From Acidobacteriaceae bacterium KBS 146 (GTDB lineage: Bacteria; Acidobacteriota; Terriglobia; Terriglobales; Acidobacteriaceae): a DNA stretch of 64,000 nt. Positions 18,783 to 26,278 of this stretch are shown one piece after another. How positions within the stretch are numbered: the stretch's first letter is position 1; each line of letters opens with the position of its first letter. The DNA is taken from contig JHVA01000001.1 in assembly GCA_000688615.1 (NCBI GenBank), positions 2,170,001 through 2,234,000 of the forward strand, read 5' to 3'. A program made the position numbers and the translations under genes. The notes under the pieces were generated by a model. The model worked only from the letters and a program-made list of their open reading frames with translations, had not been told where the DNA came from and ran no database searches.

Positions 18783-18857
18783 CGGATTCTCCCGCTGCAG
18801 CGAGGAGCTTTCGAGTGCGGGAAACGCTTCGGAGATCGATTCGAGGATAGGCACAAA

Positions 18858-18871
18858 GTTAATCGGTTAAC
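18858..18871. promoter_or_regulatory. LacI-type operator, copy 3
   Basis: GTTAATCGGTTAAC, identical to copy 2, lies 76 bp upstream of the preferred start of MFS paralogue 2 and between that gene and the 3' end of lacI. Its position fits repression of the MFS/FAD-oxidoreductase pair. Confidence 0.7.
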
Positions 18872-18934
18872 ATGCAGGACATTACCATCCATACTTTTTC
18901 TCTGTCAATCGAGATTTTCTGCGGTTCGGAAAGA

Positions 18935-19975
18935 CTAGGTCGTACGCCCCGGCGAGAAGGTGAATGGCAACAGGACTCTGTGGCGCTCCTGGCCGGGCTT
19001 TTCGATCGAATCGATCAGCATCTCGGCCGCCACTTCACCCATGCGAAAGGTCGGGATAAAGAAAGCGGTAGGACGGGGGCGAAGACCACCCACATTTGCC
19101 TCACTGGCGCGGGCCAGAATCGCAATGTCTCCTGGCGTACTGAGATTTCTCGCCTCGAGATAGTCGTACATATGCACCAGCAGCGAATCATCTGCGGTAA
19201 AGATTGCTGTCGGCCGATTGCGCCCTCTTGAAAACCATTCATCCAGAATCGCGAACGCCCGGTCCTTCTCGTAACCGCTGCAGCCGATATCGCTCTTCCG
19301 AAGTTCGAGTCCGGCCGCCGCCATCGCTTTCTTCAGGCCCTGCAGCAGGTGAACGTGCGTGGGCAAAGTAGCCGAACCGCTGAGAAACGCGATGCGCCGA
19401 TGCCCGTTCTTCACGAGATATTGAATTGCCGCCTCACCGAGCTTCGAGTCATCCACACCAACATAGTTGATGGGTGCACGCCCGTAGTAGGAGTTGATCA
19501 TGGTGAAAGGAATCTTCGCCGATTCCAACTCGTGAATCGTGTCGTTGATGTCGCGAGCCGAGCAGGAGCGCGTGTTGATGAAGATCACACCGTCTGTAAA
19601 ACGGCTTTCGAGGACCTGGTCGCGTGTCATGCGGCCTGGCCGACCCGACGGGGAATAGATGAGAAGGTTATATCCCCGCCGCATCAGCGTCGCCTGGATG
19701 CCGGAGAGGGCCTGGGCGATAAATAAGTTAAAAAAGATCGGGTCGCGCAGCGGAACCATCAGCCCCAGGAGACGCGTCCGCCGTTCCGCCAATGCCCTCG
19801 CCAGTTCATTGGGAGAATATCCAAGTTCATCGGCGATTTTGCGGATAAGCTCCCGCTTCGGTGCGCTGACTCGCGTGGTCTCTTTGTTGTTGAGAGCGAT
19901 CGAGACGGCAGCGACGGAAACCCCAGCGCGTTTCGCTATGTCCGACAGTTTAGGAGCCGCTGAGAGTTTTTCCAT
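18935..19975 (-). CDS. LacI-family transcriptional repressor
   Basis: A 346-residue protein with a classic N-terminal LacI helix-turn-helix (KLSDIAKRAGVSVAAVSIAL, residues 9-28), the hinge segment SPNELARALAERRTRLLGLM, and a periplasmic-binding-protein-like ligand domain with RRIAFLSGSA and RPTAIFTADDSLL. LacI proteins bind palindromes and are released by a sugar effector. It is embedded in the glycoside locus and transcribed toward the MFS gene, and near-palindromic sites suited to it precede the three transcription units. It is therefore the likely local repressor, with a sugar or oligosaccharide derived from the substrate as inducer. The effector cannot be predicted from sequence. Confidence 0.93.
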   Translation of the reverse strand: MEKLSAAPKLSDIAKRAGVSVAAVSIALNNKETTRVSAPKRELIRKIADELGYSPNELARALAERRTRLLGLMVPLRDPIFFNLFIAQALSGIQATLMRRGYNLLIYSPSGRPGRMTRDQVLESRFTDGVIFINTRSCSARDINDTIHELESAKIPFTMINSYYGRAPINYVGVDDSKLGEAAIQYLVKNGHRRIAFLSGSATLPTHVHLLQGLKKAMAAAGLELRKSDIGCSGYEKDRAFAILDEWFSRGRNRPTAIFTADDSLLVHMYDYLEARNLSTPGDIAILARASEANVGGLRPRPTAFFIPTFRMGEVAAEMLIDSIEKPGQERHRVLLPFTFSPGRTT

Positions 19976-19987
19976 TCGCTAACTGCA

Positions 19988-20002
19988 TAACCAATCGGTA
20001 AA
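19988..20002. promoter_or_regulatory. Possible lacI autoregulatory site
   Basis: TAACCAATCGGTAAA lies 13 bp upstream of the lacI start and shares the AATCGGT core with the three stronger operators, but only one half matches well. A weaker autoregulatory site is plausible. Confidence 0.3.
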
Positions 20003-20087
20003 GATATTGTGCGCCAACGCTGAATGCGTCAACACACTGACTTCAAAAAGCGGAATTGATTCTAACCCAAGAGCGTCCTGCAAGGTC

Positions 20088-20708
20088 TTAAGCAGCAACC
20101 AACAACCGTTCTGCTAACCGCATCACCTGTTCCACCGCCTTGGATTCGGCAAGGTCATCAGGAACCAGCGTATCGAAAAACTCAAATGAGGTGAAGGCGT
20201 AGAGCGCCGCAGCCGTCTCCGCAGGCGGCAAAACCGTCTTGTCCACGAAACGGCGGGCCAGAACCTCCGCAGCCTGGCGGCGACGGGCATAGCGAGCACG
20301 GACCGCCTGCCCGAAATCGAGATCAAGGGCGGCGATACCGTGGATCCTGCGAAGGAGTATGCGCTCGCGCATCCAAAATTGAACGAAGACGCGTGTAAAA
20401 GCGCATACGGCAGCGCTCGCTTCCTCGAGGTGCATTACCTCGCGCATCGCCAGCATGCCGCCGCCCTCGGCGATGTGATCGAAGAGCCCGATGATGATGC
20501 CTTCTTTGTTACCGAACAGGTTGTTTAGAGTCTGCCGGGAAGCTCCGCTCTGAGTGGAGATGTTTTCCATCGTGAACTCTGCGGCACCACCCGTCTCCAG
20601 CAACCTTCGTGCAGCCTGCAACACGTTAAGGCGCGTCTCTTCCGACCGCACAGCCCGTCGTCCCAGGGTATAAGGACGCTTGGCGGGAGGCTCCTGATGC
20701 AAAGGCAT
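20088..20708 (-). CDS. TetR-family transcriptional regulator
   Basis: A 206-residue protein with a TetR N-terminal DNA-binding domain: TRLNVLQAARRLLETGGAAEFTM-type helix 1 split over residues 26-48, then the recognition region ISTQSGASRQTLNNLFGNK (51-69), with Asn replacing the usual Tyr after SxxTL. The remainder is helical, as in TetR ligand domains. It is divergent from the DUF2306 membrane protein 64 bp away and a long imperfect palindrome fills the gap. It most likely represses itself and that neighbour. The ligand is unknown. Confidence 0.88.
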   Translation of the reverse strand: MPLHQEPPAKRPYTLGRRAVRSEETRLNVLQAARRLLETGGAAEFTMENISTQSGASRQTLNNLFGNKEGIIIGLFDHIAEGGGMLAMREVMHLEEASAAVCAFTRVFVQFWMRERILLRRIHGIAALDLDFGQAVRARYARRRQAAEVLARRFVDKTVLPPAETAAALYAFTSFEFFDTLVPDDLAESKAVEQVMRLAERLLVAA

Positions 20709-20727
20709 ATGCCAAGTCTATGTGCCC

Positions 20728-20760
20728 AAATTTAACTTGACAAGATGTCTAACTAAATTT
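20728..20760. promoter_or_regulatory. Imperfect palindrome, probable TetR operator
   Basis: Two 15-bp arms, AAATTTAACTTGACA and TGTCTAACTAAATTT, separated by AGA, pair at 12 of 15 positions. The site occupies the intergenic space between the TetR gene and the divergent membrane-protein gene and contains a TTGACA hexamer that could serve as a -35 box. Confidence 0.55.
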
Positions 20761-20772
20761 TAGCGTCCTTGC

Positions 20773-21444
20773 ATGAGCCCGCCGATTCCGACTTCTTCGA
20801 TCGCGCCGCGGTTTCCTCTGTGGCTCCGGGTCTTCTTTTGGCTGTGCTTCGTAATTGCGCTTGCCGTCGTTGCACGTCGTGTTGCGTCGTATCTTGTGCC
20901 TGTACGCTCCAGCCCTCCCATGATGGCCAGCGTTGAGGCTGCATTCGCAGGACGAAAGACGCTAACCCTGACACACATACTTCCTGCTGGCGCTTTGGTG
21001 CTCATTGCTCCATTCGTGCTGCGGCGGGGTTTGGGTTGTCGGCATGGATTGGAGGGCCTGCTCTACGGTCTCGGTCTAATCGTCGGAGTGACCGCATACG
21101 CGATGAGCGGCCATCCCGTAGGAGGACAGCTTGAGCGCGCCGCCGTGCTGTTCTTCAATTCGCTGTATCTCTTCGCGCTGAGTCGATCTTTTCTTTTGTG
21201 GCGCGCGCACGCGTTCAGACAAGCGACTCGATGGCTCCTGCGTGCTGTAGGTATTCTGCTCGGCATTGCGACGACCCGGCCGGTCATGGGTGTCTTTTTT
21301 GCAACCAGTCCTTTGACGCACCTTACTCCCCAGCAATTCTTTGGAATCGCATTCTGGATCGGCTTCAGCATCAACACCTTCGTCGTGGAGCTCTGGCTCA
21401 GACGGAACAACGAGGGAAACCAATACGCGCAATCGACGGTCTGA
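20773..21444 (+). CDS. DUF2306-like integral membrane protein
   Basis: A 223-residue protein with six or seven hydrophobic helices, the first being WLRVFFWLCFVIALAVVARR. Features in common with the DUF2306 family are the early segment LTLTHILPAGALVLIAPFVL with a helix-embedded His, and a terminal helix with ITxNTFVV-like character (GFSINTFVVELWLRR). Function of the family is not known. Divergent transcription from the TetR gene across a palindrome suggests that it is the regulator's target. The start ATG has only a weak ribosome site. Confidence 0.65.
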   Translation: MSPPIPTSSIAPRFPLWLRVFFWLCFVIALAVVARRVASYLVPVRSSPPMMASVEAAFAGRKTLTLTHILPAGALVLIAPFVLRRGLGCRHGLEGLLYGLGLIVGVTAYAMSGHPVGGQLERAAVLFFNSLYLFALSRSFLLWRAHAFRQATRWLLRAVGILLGIATTRPVMGVFFATSPLTHLTPQQFFGIAFWIGFSINTFVVELWLRRNNEGNQYAQSTV

Positions 21445-21604
21445 ACCGTGTGTCGTGCGTCTGCTGCTCCGGCTCTATCTGGTTGATCGGCGCGGGCTTC
21501 GCGCTACGAAAACCTCGCTTCAGCATCGATCCGGTCCGGTCGTTTCCCGTTCCATCTTCGATTGCCTCCTCTTCGGGCGGCTTTCGCAGTAGAGTAGTTG
21601 CCAT

Positions 21605-23002
21605 ATGTTTCTCAAGCAGTACTATCTCGGCTGCCTGGCGCACGCCTCCTACCTGGTGGCCGATGAGACGAGTGCGACTGCGATCGTGGTTGATCCGCAA
21701 CGCGATATCCAGCAGTATCTCGAGGACGCAAGAAAGCTCGGCGTCGCCATCCGATACGTCTTCTTGACGCACTTTCATGCAGACTTCCTCGCCGGCCATC
21801 TTGAACTGCGCGACGAGTGTGGTGCCGAGATTCGTCTAGGCGCGCGTGCCAAGGCCGAATATGCATTCGTCCCCATGAAAGATGGGGACACCCTTGAGCT
21901 TCCGGGACTGCGCCTGCAGATCCTCGAGACTCCGGGACACACCATCGAATCGATCTCCATCCTCGTCTTCGATCTCCGCAGAAGCTCCGAGAAGCCATAC
22001 GCAGTGTTGACGGGGGATACGCTCTTTATCGGCGACGTCGGCCGCCCAGACCTTCGGGCTTCGATCGGCTGGAGTGCCCAGGAGCTGGGTGGCTATCTCT
22101 TCGATTCGCTGCAGGACAAGCTGATGAAGCTGCCCGACGAGACGCTCGTCTATCCGGCCCATGGCGCCGGTTCCCTTTGTGGCAAGAGCCTCTCCTCCGA
22201 CACCGTCTCCACATTGGGGCAACAGAAGCAATTCAACTATGCGCTCCAACCCATGACCAGGGACGAGTTCATCCGATTAGTTTCGACCGATCAACCGGAC
22301 GCGCCCGCCTACTTTACCTATGACGCCATTTTGAACACCCGCGAACGCTCGACGCTGGACGACTCGTTGAAACATGCGCTCAAACCGATCGAGCTCGATG
22401 AGTTACTCGCAATGAATCCCGCCACGATCCAGCTGCTCGATGTGAGGGATGATTCGGAGTTTGCCAAAGGCCATATGGTCGGCAGCGTCAACATCGGACT
22501 TGGCGGATCGTATGCGACGTGGGCGGGAACGTTACTTGACGCAGCGCGCCCCATCGTCATCATCGCTGAGCCTGGACGCGAACAGGAAGCTGCTCTGCGC
22601 CTTGGAAGAATCGGCTTCGATCGGGTCGATGGCTATCTGAAGAACGGAATGGCTGCTTTGGCAGACCGGGTCGACCTCATCCGCACCACCGAACGAGTGA
22701 ACACTTCCATGCTTGCGGAAGAGCTTGCTGCTCCTGCTCCGCCGTTCCTCGTCGACATCCGTACACCGCAGGAGTGGGAAGCGGGCCATATTCCCGGCAG
22801 CTTCAACCTGCCGCTCTCGCAGTTGGAGCAACGCGTCGGAGAACTCCCACGAGATCGCAGGATCGCACTCCACTGCGCGGGAGGTTATCGATCTTCGATC
22901 GCAGCCAGCGTCCTGCATCTCGCAGGCTTCAACAATCTGACCGAACTGGCCGGCGGCATCACAGCATGGGAGGCTGCAAACCTTCCCGTCCAGAAAAGCT
23001 GA
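21605..23002 (+). CDS. CstB-like persulfide dioxygenase with two rhodanese domains
   Basis: A 465-residue cytoplasmic protein. Residues 1-240 are a metallo-beta-lactamase fold of the persulfide dioxygenase type, with THFHADF giving His56, His58 and Asp60, then His112 (ETPGHT), Asp138 (LTGDTL) and His186 (YPAHGAG), the expected iron ligands. Residues 256-350 are a rhodanese domain whose active-site Cys is missing (PIVIIAEPGREQE). Residues 366-465 are a second rhodanese with Cys424 in LHCAGGYRSS. This order, MBL, inactive rhodanese, active rhodanese, is that of staphylococcal CstB, which oxidises persulfides and makes thiosulfate. It probably detoxifies sulfide or low-molecular-weight persulfide. 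Neighbours give no sulfide-specific operon. Confidence 0.88.
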   Translation: MFLKQYYLGCLAHASYLVADETSATAIVVDPQRDIQQYLEDARKLGVAIRYVFLTHFHADFLAGHLELRDECGAEIRLGARAKAEYAFVPMKDGDTLELPGLRLQILETPGHTIESISILVFDLRRSSEKPYAVLTGDTLFIGDVGRPDLRASIGWSAQELGGYLFDSLQDKLMKLPDETLVYPAHGAGSLCGKSLSSDTVSTLGQQKQFNYALQPMTRDEFIRLVSTDQPDAPAYFTYDAILNTRERSTLDDSLKHALKPIELDELLAMNPATIQLLDVRDDSEFAKGHMVGSVNIGLGGSYATWAGTLLDAARPIVIIAEPGREQEAALRLGRIGFDRVDGYLKNGMAALADRVDLIRTTERVNTSMLAEELAAPAPPFLVDIRTPQEWEAGHIPGSFNLPLSQLEQRVGELPRDRRIALHCAGGYRSSIAASVLHLAGFNNLTELAGGITAWEAANLPVQKS

Positions 23003-23010
23003 GCGACGCC

Positions 23011-23907
23011 TTAAAGGCCCGCGGCTTGTTCTGCAGTGACTGCCGAGCCAATCACCCTGGTATCAGGATTTTCGTCGACGATCTCAAGCGAATAGCCCTG
23101 CAAAGGACTCATCTTCACCATCTGTTGCGTGTAATCCTTCAGCATCGGAAGATCCACAAAGCTGACATACGGGCCCGTGAGGAAGAACTTTCCCGGCCCT
23201 GCCATATGGATGGAGCTCGCCGTCGCTGCTGCGAGGGCCTTATGGTAGAGCTTCTTGAACTCGACACAGCGGGACTCGCCCTTCTTCGCCGCTTCGAAGA
23301 CCTCTTCCGGTTCCATATCCAGAAACCGCAGACGCATGGAACGGTGGCCCATCACGCCTTCCAGATGTCCTCTTCCACCGCAGCCGCAGTAGGCTTCCTT
23401 TTCGTCGAGTGTGACCACCGTGTGTCCCCCCTCCCAAACCCCCGGAGAGAAGGGATAACGGCCGAAGCCGATGCCCATGCCCAGCGTCCATACCCGGATC
23501 ATGCTGTCGAGTTTGCCGTGCCGGGCTGCGAGCCCTGCCGCTACTCCATCAGCGTCGTTGAGAATCGTGACCGGGGCCGCGATGCCTTGCTCCTTCAGCT
23601 TGCCGGTGATCATGTCGCGCAGGCGCGCGCCCTTCAACTGAGGCAGATTAGGCGCCTCTTCGATAACGCCGTTCTTGACCAGGCCGGGCACCGCGACTCC
23701 CACGGCATCGAGCACCTTATTTCCCTGGGCCACAGCTACTACCTGCGTGCAGATGGTCTCGACCAGAGCCTCGGTCGGCATCTCGACCAGGGCGCTGTAT
23801 TCGTCCTCATCCTCTGGAAACCGCCGCAGCGCTCCCACCAGCGCATGGTCCACTACAAATCCCGTAAAGACCTGCTCCGATAACGTCACACCTACCGACT
23901 TCGCCAT
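23011..23907 (-). CDS. Diverged ROK-family sugar kinase-like protein
   Basis: A 298-residue protein of the ROK (repressor/ORF/kinase) family, recognised by AVGVAVPGLVKNGVIEEAPNL-type text at residues 68-88, ILNDADGVAAGLAARHG (115-131) with the catalytic Asp118, and the zinc-site region CGCGGRGHLEG. ROK kinases phosphorylate glucose or related hexoses. Two deviations stand out: the N-terminal phosphate-binding loop normally DxGGTK reads SVGVTLSEQV, and the third zinc cysteine is His181. Sugar-kinase activity is therefore uncertain. The gene is convergent with the persulfide dioxygenase (8 bp between them), and the transhydrogenase gene lies 43 bp upstream, ending after this gene's start on the same strand. 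Confidence 0.75.
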   Translation of the reverse strand: MAKSVGVTLSEQVFTGFVVDHALVGALRRFPEDEDEYSALVEMPTEALVETICTQVVAVAQGNKVLDAVGVAVPGLVKNGVIEEAPNLPQLKGARLRDMITGKLKEQGIAAPVTILNDADGVAAGLAARHGKLDSMIRVWTLGMGIGFGRYPFSPGVWEGGHTVVTLDEKEAYCGCGGRGHLEGVMGHRSMRLRFLDMEPEEVFEAAKKGESRCVEFKKLYHKALAAATASSIHMAGPGKFFLTGPYVSFVDLPMLKDYTQQMVKMSPLQGYSLEIVDENPDTRVIGSAVTAEQAAGL

Positions 23908-23950
23908 TGCTTCCTCTGTCTCGTGTCACTCTCGTCAAGGAATCCGCGCT

Positions 23951-25357
23951 TCAGTCAAACTTACTGACGCGATTCAATCCGTTGAAAGCCGCCACTTTAT
24001 AACATTCCGCAAGAGTTGGGTAGTTGAAGACTGTATCCACGAAATATTCAATGGTTCCACCCAGTGCCATGACTGCCTGCCCGATGTGCAGCAGCTCGCT
24101 GGCGCCCTCGCCGATGATATGGACTCCGAGAATGGAGTGGTTTTCGCGATGAAAGATCAGCTTCAACCTTCCAGTCGTATCGCCGCGAATCTGCCCTCGC
24201 GCAATCTCGCGGTAGTATGCCACCCCGACCTCGTACGGAACATCTTCTTCGGTCAGCTGCTCCTCGGTCTTGCCGATAAAACTGATCTCGGGAATCGTAT
24301 AGATGCCATACGGGTAGAAGCTGGGATTGGAGACGATGGACTCATCGCCGAAGGCGCGCGCCGCTCCAATGCGGCCCTGTTCCATGGAAACGGAGGCCAG
24401 CGATGGAAATCCGATCACATCGCCCACGGCAAAGATATTCGGATTCTTCGTCCGGAAGTCTTTATCGACCGGGATGCGTCCTCGCTTGTCAGCCTCGACG
24501 CCGACCGCAGCGAGGTTTAGTTCGTCCACATTGCCCTGCCGGCCAACGGCATACAGCAACGCATCCCCCTGCACCCGCTTCTTGCTCTCCAGGTTGGCCA
24601 CGACGCTGCCATCCGGCATCTCTTCGACCGACTCCACCTCTTCGTTCAAACGCATCGTCACGCGCGCGTCGCGAAGATGGTAGCTCAGCGCCTCTACAAT
24701 CTCCTGGTCGGCAAACTCCAACAGCCTGGGCCGCCGCTCGATCAGAGTGACTCTGACTCCAAGCGCAGCGAACATGCAGGTGTACTCCACGCCAATCACG
24801 CCGCCGCCCACCACAATCATCGTCTTCGGAAGATTGGTCAGGTCCAGAACCTGATCGCTGTTAATGATGGTCTTGCCGTTGATCGCGACCTTGGGCGAAC
24901 TCGCTGGCTTGGTCCCCGTCGCGATCAGCGTGCTCTTGGTCTCGTAGACGGTCGAACCACGCGTGTTGGTCACCTTCACATGGGTCGGATCCTCGAAACT
25001 GGCCACGCCCAGCAGCATCTCTACGTTATTGCGGGAGAGCTGCGCTTCGGTGACATCAATCTCGGTCTTGATCACATGCTGAACCCGGAAGGCCAGGTCG
25101 GCCATCGTGATCCGCTCCTTGACCCGGTAGTTCATCCCGTAGATCGACTTGTAGTTGTAGCCCGACAGATGCAGAACAGCCTCACGCATCGTCTTCGAAG
25201 GAATCGTCCCTGTGTTGATCGAGACCCCGCCCACAACCTCGCGCATCTCGACCAGGGCAACCTTCTTGCCCAGCTTGGCGGCGTAAATTGCCGCGCGCTG
25301 TCCAGCAGGGCCGGACCCGATAACGATCAGATCGTACACACTACCCATAAACTCCAA
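23951..25357 (-). CDS. sthA: Soluble pyridine nucleotide transhydrogenase
   Basis: A 468-residue flavoprotein of the pyridine nucleotide-disulfide oxidoreductase family. The FAD motif is LIVIGSGPAGQRAA (10-23). At the place where dihydrolipoamide dehydrogenases have their redox cysteine pair the sequence is GGVSINTGTIPSKTMREA, lacking both cysteines, which is the hallmark of SthA. The NAD-binding motif VVGGGVIGVEYTCMFAALG is followed by VTLIERR, and the C-terminal dimer domain has GEGASELLHIGQ. SthA interconverts NADPH and NADH in the cytoplasm. The start may be the ATG three codons in. It lies upstream of the ROK gene on the same strand and may be cotranscribed. Confidence 0.92.
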   Translation of the reverse strand: MEFMGSVYDLIVIGSGPAGQRAAIYAAKLGKKVALVEMREVVGGVSINTGTIPSKTMREAVLHLSGYNYKSIYGMNYRVKERITMADLAFRVQHVIKTEIDVTEAQLSRNNVEMLLGVASFEDPTHVKVTNTRGSTVYETKSTLIATGTKPASSPKVAINGKTIINSDQVLDLTNLPKTMIVVGGGVIGVEYTCMFAALGVRVTLIERRPRLLEFADQEIVEALSYHLRDARVTMRLNEEVESVEEMPDGSVVANLESKKRVQGDALLYAVGRQGNVDELNLAAVGVEADKRGRIPVDKDFRTKNPNIFAVGDVIGFPSLASVSMEQGRIGAARAFGDESIVSNPSFYPYGIYTIPEISFIGKTEEQLTEEDVPYEVGVAYYREIARGQIRGDTTGRLKLIFHRENHSILGVHIIGEGASELLHIGQAVMALGGTIEYFVDTVFNYPTLAECYKVAAFNGLNRVSKFD

Positions 25358-25600
25358 ACTCTTTGCGGCAAATTCCTAGCCGGCCATTCCAGTTAGCGAA
25401 TAGTCCCTCTCGCTCGCTCTTCCCGCGATGGGCGCAAAAATCCCGCCCTTCAGGACCCGTCTCTTCCTATGTGCTTCTCTGCTCCAGAGTTACCGTTTGC
25501 GGTTCACTCTTTAGAACACACTCGCTGCCTCAAAACTAACACACGACTATTACATAGAGTTATCGACACAGACGTCCGTGAGCGGCCGCCGCGCATCCAA

Positions 25601-26233
25601 ATGCCTCCTTCTACTAAACTTATCGACGTGCTTCGCTACGCCATTACCGATCGCACCCTGTTTCCCGGTGACGAGTCTCAGAGACACAAGGCGCTCCTCC
25701 AACGAGTGGCTCTCTGGGCCAGGGACGGCGTCGATCTCGTCCAGCTTCGGGAAAAAGATCTGGAACCGCTCGCACTCGCGAGCCTCGCGACGGAGGTTCT
25801 CGCGACCATATCAAAGGAGTCTTCCCATACCCGCCTTCTCATCAACGGCAGCCTGCATGCTGCGCTTGAGAGCCGTGCCCATGGAGTCCACCTTCCCGCC
25901 CACTCTCCACTTCTGCCCGACGACGTTCGCCGGCGCTACGCGAGCCTCGGCTTACCGCACCCAATTGTTACCGTCTCCTGCCACTCACTGGCCGAGGTGC
26001 AGATCGCACACCGTAACAACGCCGACGCCATCCTCTTCGCACCGGTCTTCGGAAAGTCGATCGCCGGCAAGATCGTCACTGCTGCCGCCGGGCTCGAAGC
26101 GCTGCACGAGGTCTGTCTCGCGGCTGCGCCCATCCCGGTTTATGCTCTCGGCGGTGTTACCAAACAGAACGCATCGCAATGCATCGCAGCAGGCGCGGTC
26201 GGCGTGGCCGGAATCCGCTTATTTCTTCGCTGA
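25601..26233 (+). CDS. Thiamine phosphate synthase/TenI-like protein
   Basis: I start at the ATG at 25601 (210 residues); the frame extends to 25469 but the added residues do not resemble the family. The protein has the ThiE/TenI TIM-barrel pattern: LRYAITDRTLFPGD at the first strand, VDLVQLREKDLEPLALASL with the conserved QLREK, LLINGSLHAALESRAHGVHL, ILFAPVFGKS and the phosphate-binding C-terminus YALGGVTKQNASQCIAAGA. ThiE joins HMP-PP and thiazole phosphate; TenI homologues are thiazole tautomerases. The pattern ILFAPVFGKSIAGK lacks a clear TxTK motif, so TenI-like function or a relaxed ThiE are both possible. No TPP riboswitch was seen upstream. Confidence 0.8.
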   Translation: MPPSTKLIDVLRYAITDRTLFPGDESQRHKALLQRVALWARDGVDLVQLREKDLEPLALASLATEVLATISKESSHTRLLINGSLHAALESRAHGVHLPAHSPLLPDDVRRRYASLGLPHPIVTVSCHSLAEVQIAHRNNADAILFAPVFGKSIAGKIVTAAAGLEALHEVCLAAAPIPVYALGGVTKQNASQCIAAGAVGVAGIRLFLR

Positions 26234-26278
26234 ATCTCTCTTCCTCGAAACATAACCATAGACGCACTATCATCCCTT

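Noticed and set aside
17586-18854. Longer N-terminus for MFS paralogue 2, starting at GTG 18854
   Set aside because: That start abuts the operator with no ribosome site, and its added residues are absent from the paralogue; the ATG at 18782 has a good GGGAG.
25358-25600. Possible TPP riboswitch upstream of the ThiE/TenI gene
   Set aside because: The conserved CTGAGA and downstream THI-box elements are not present in this stretch.
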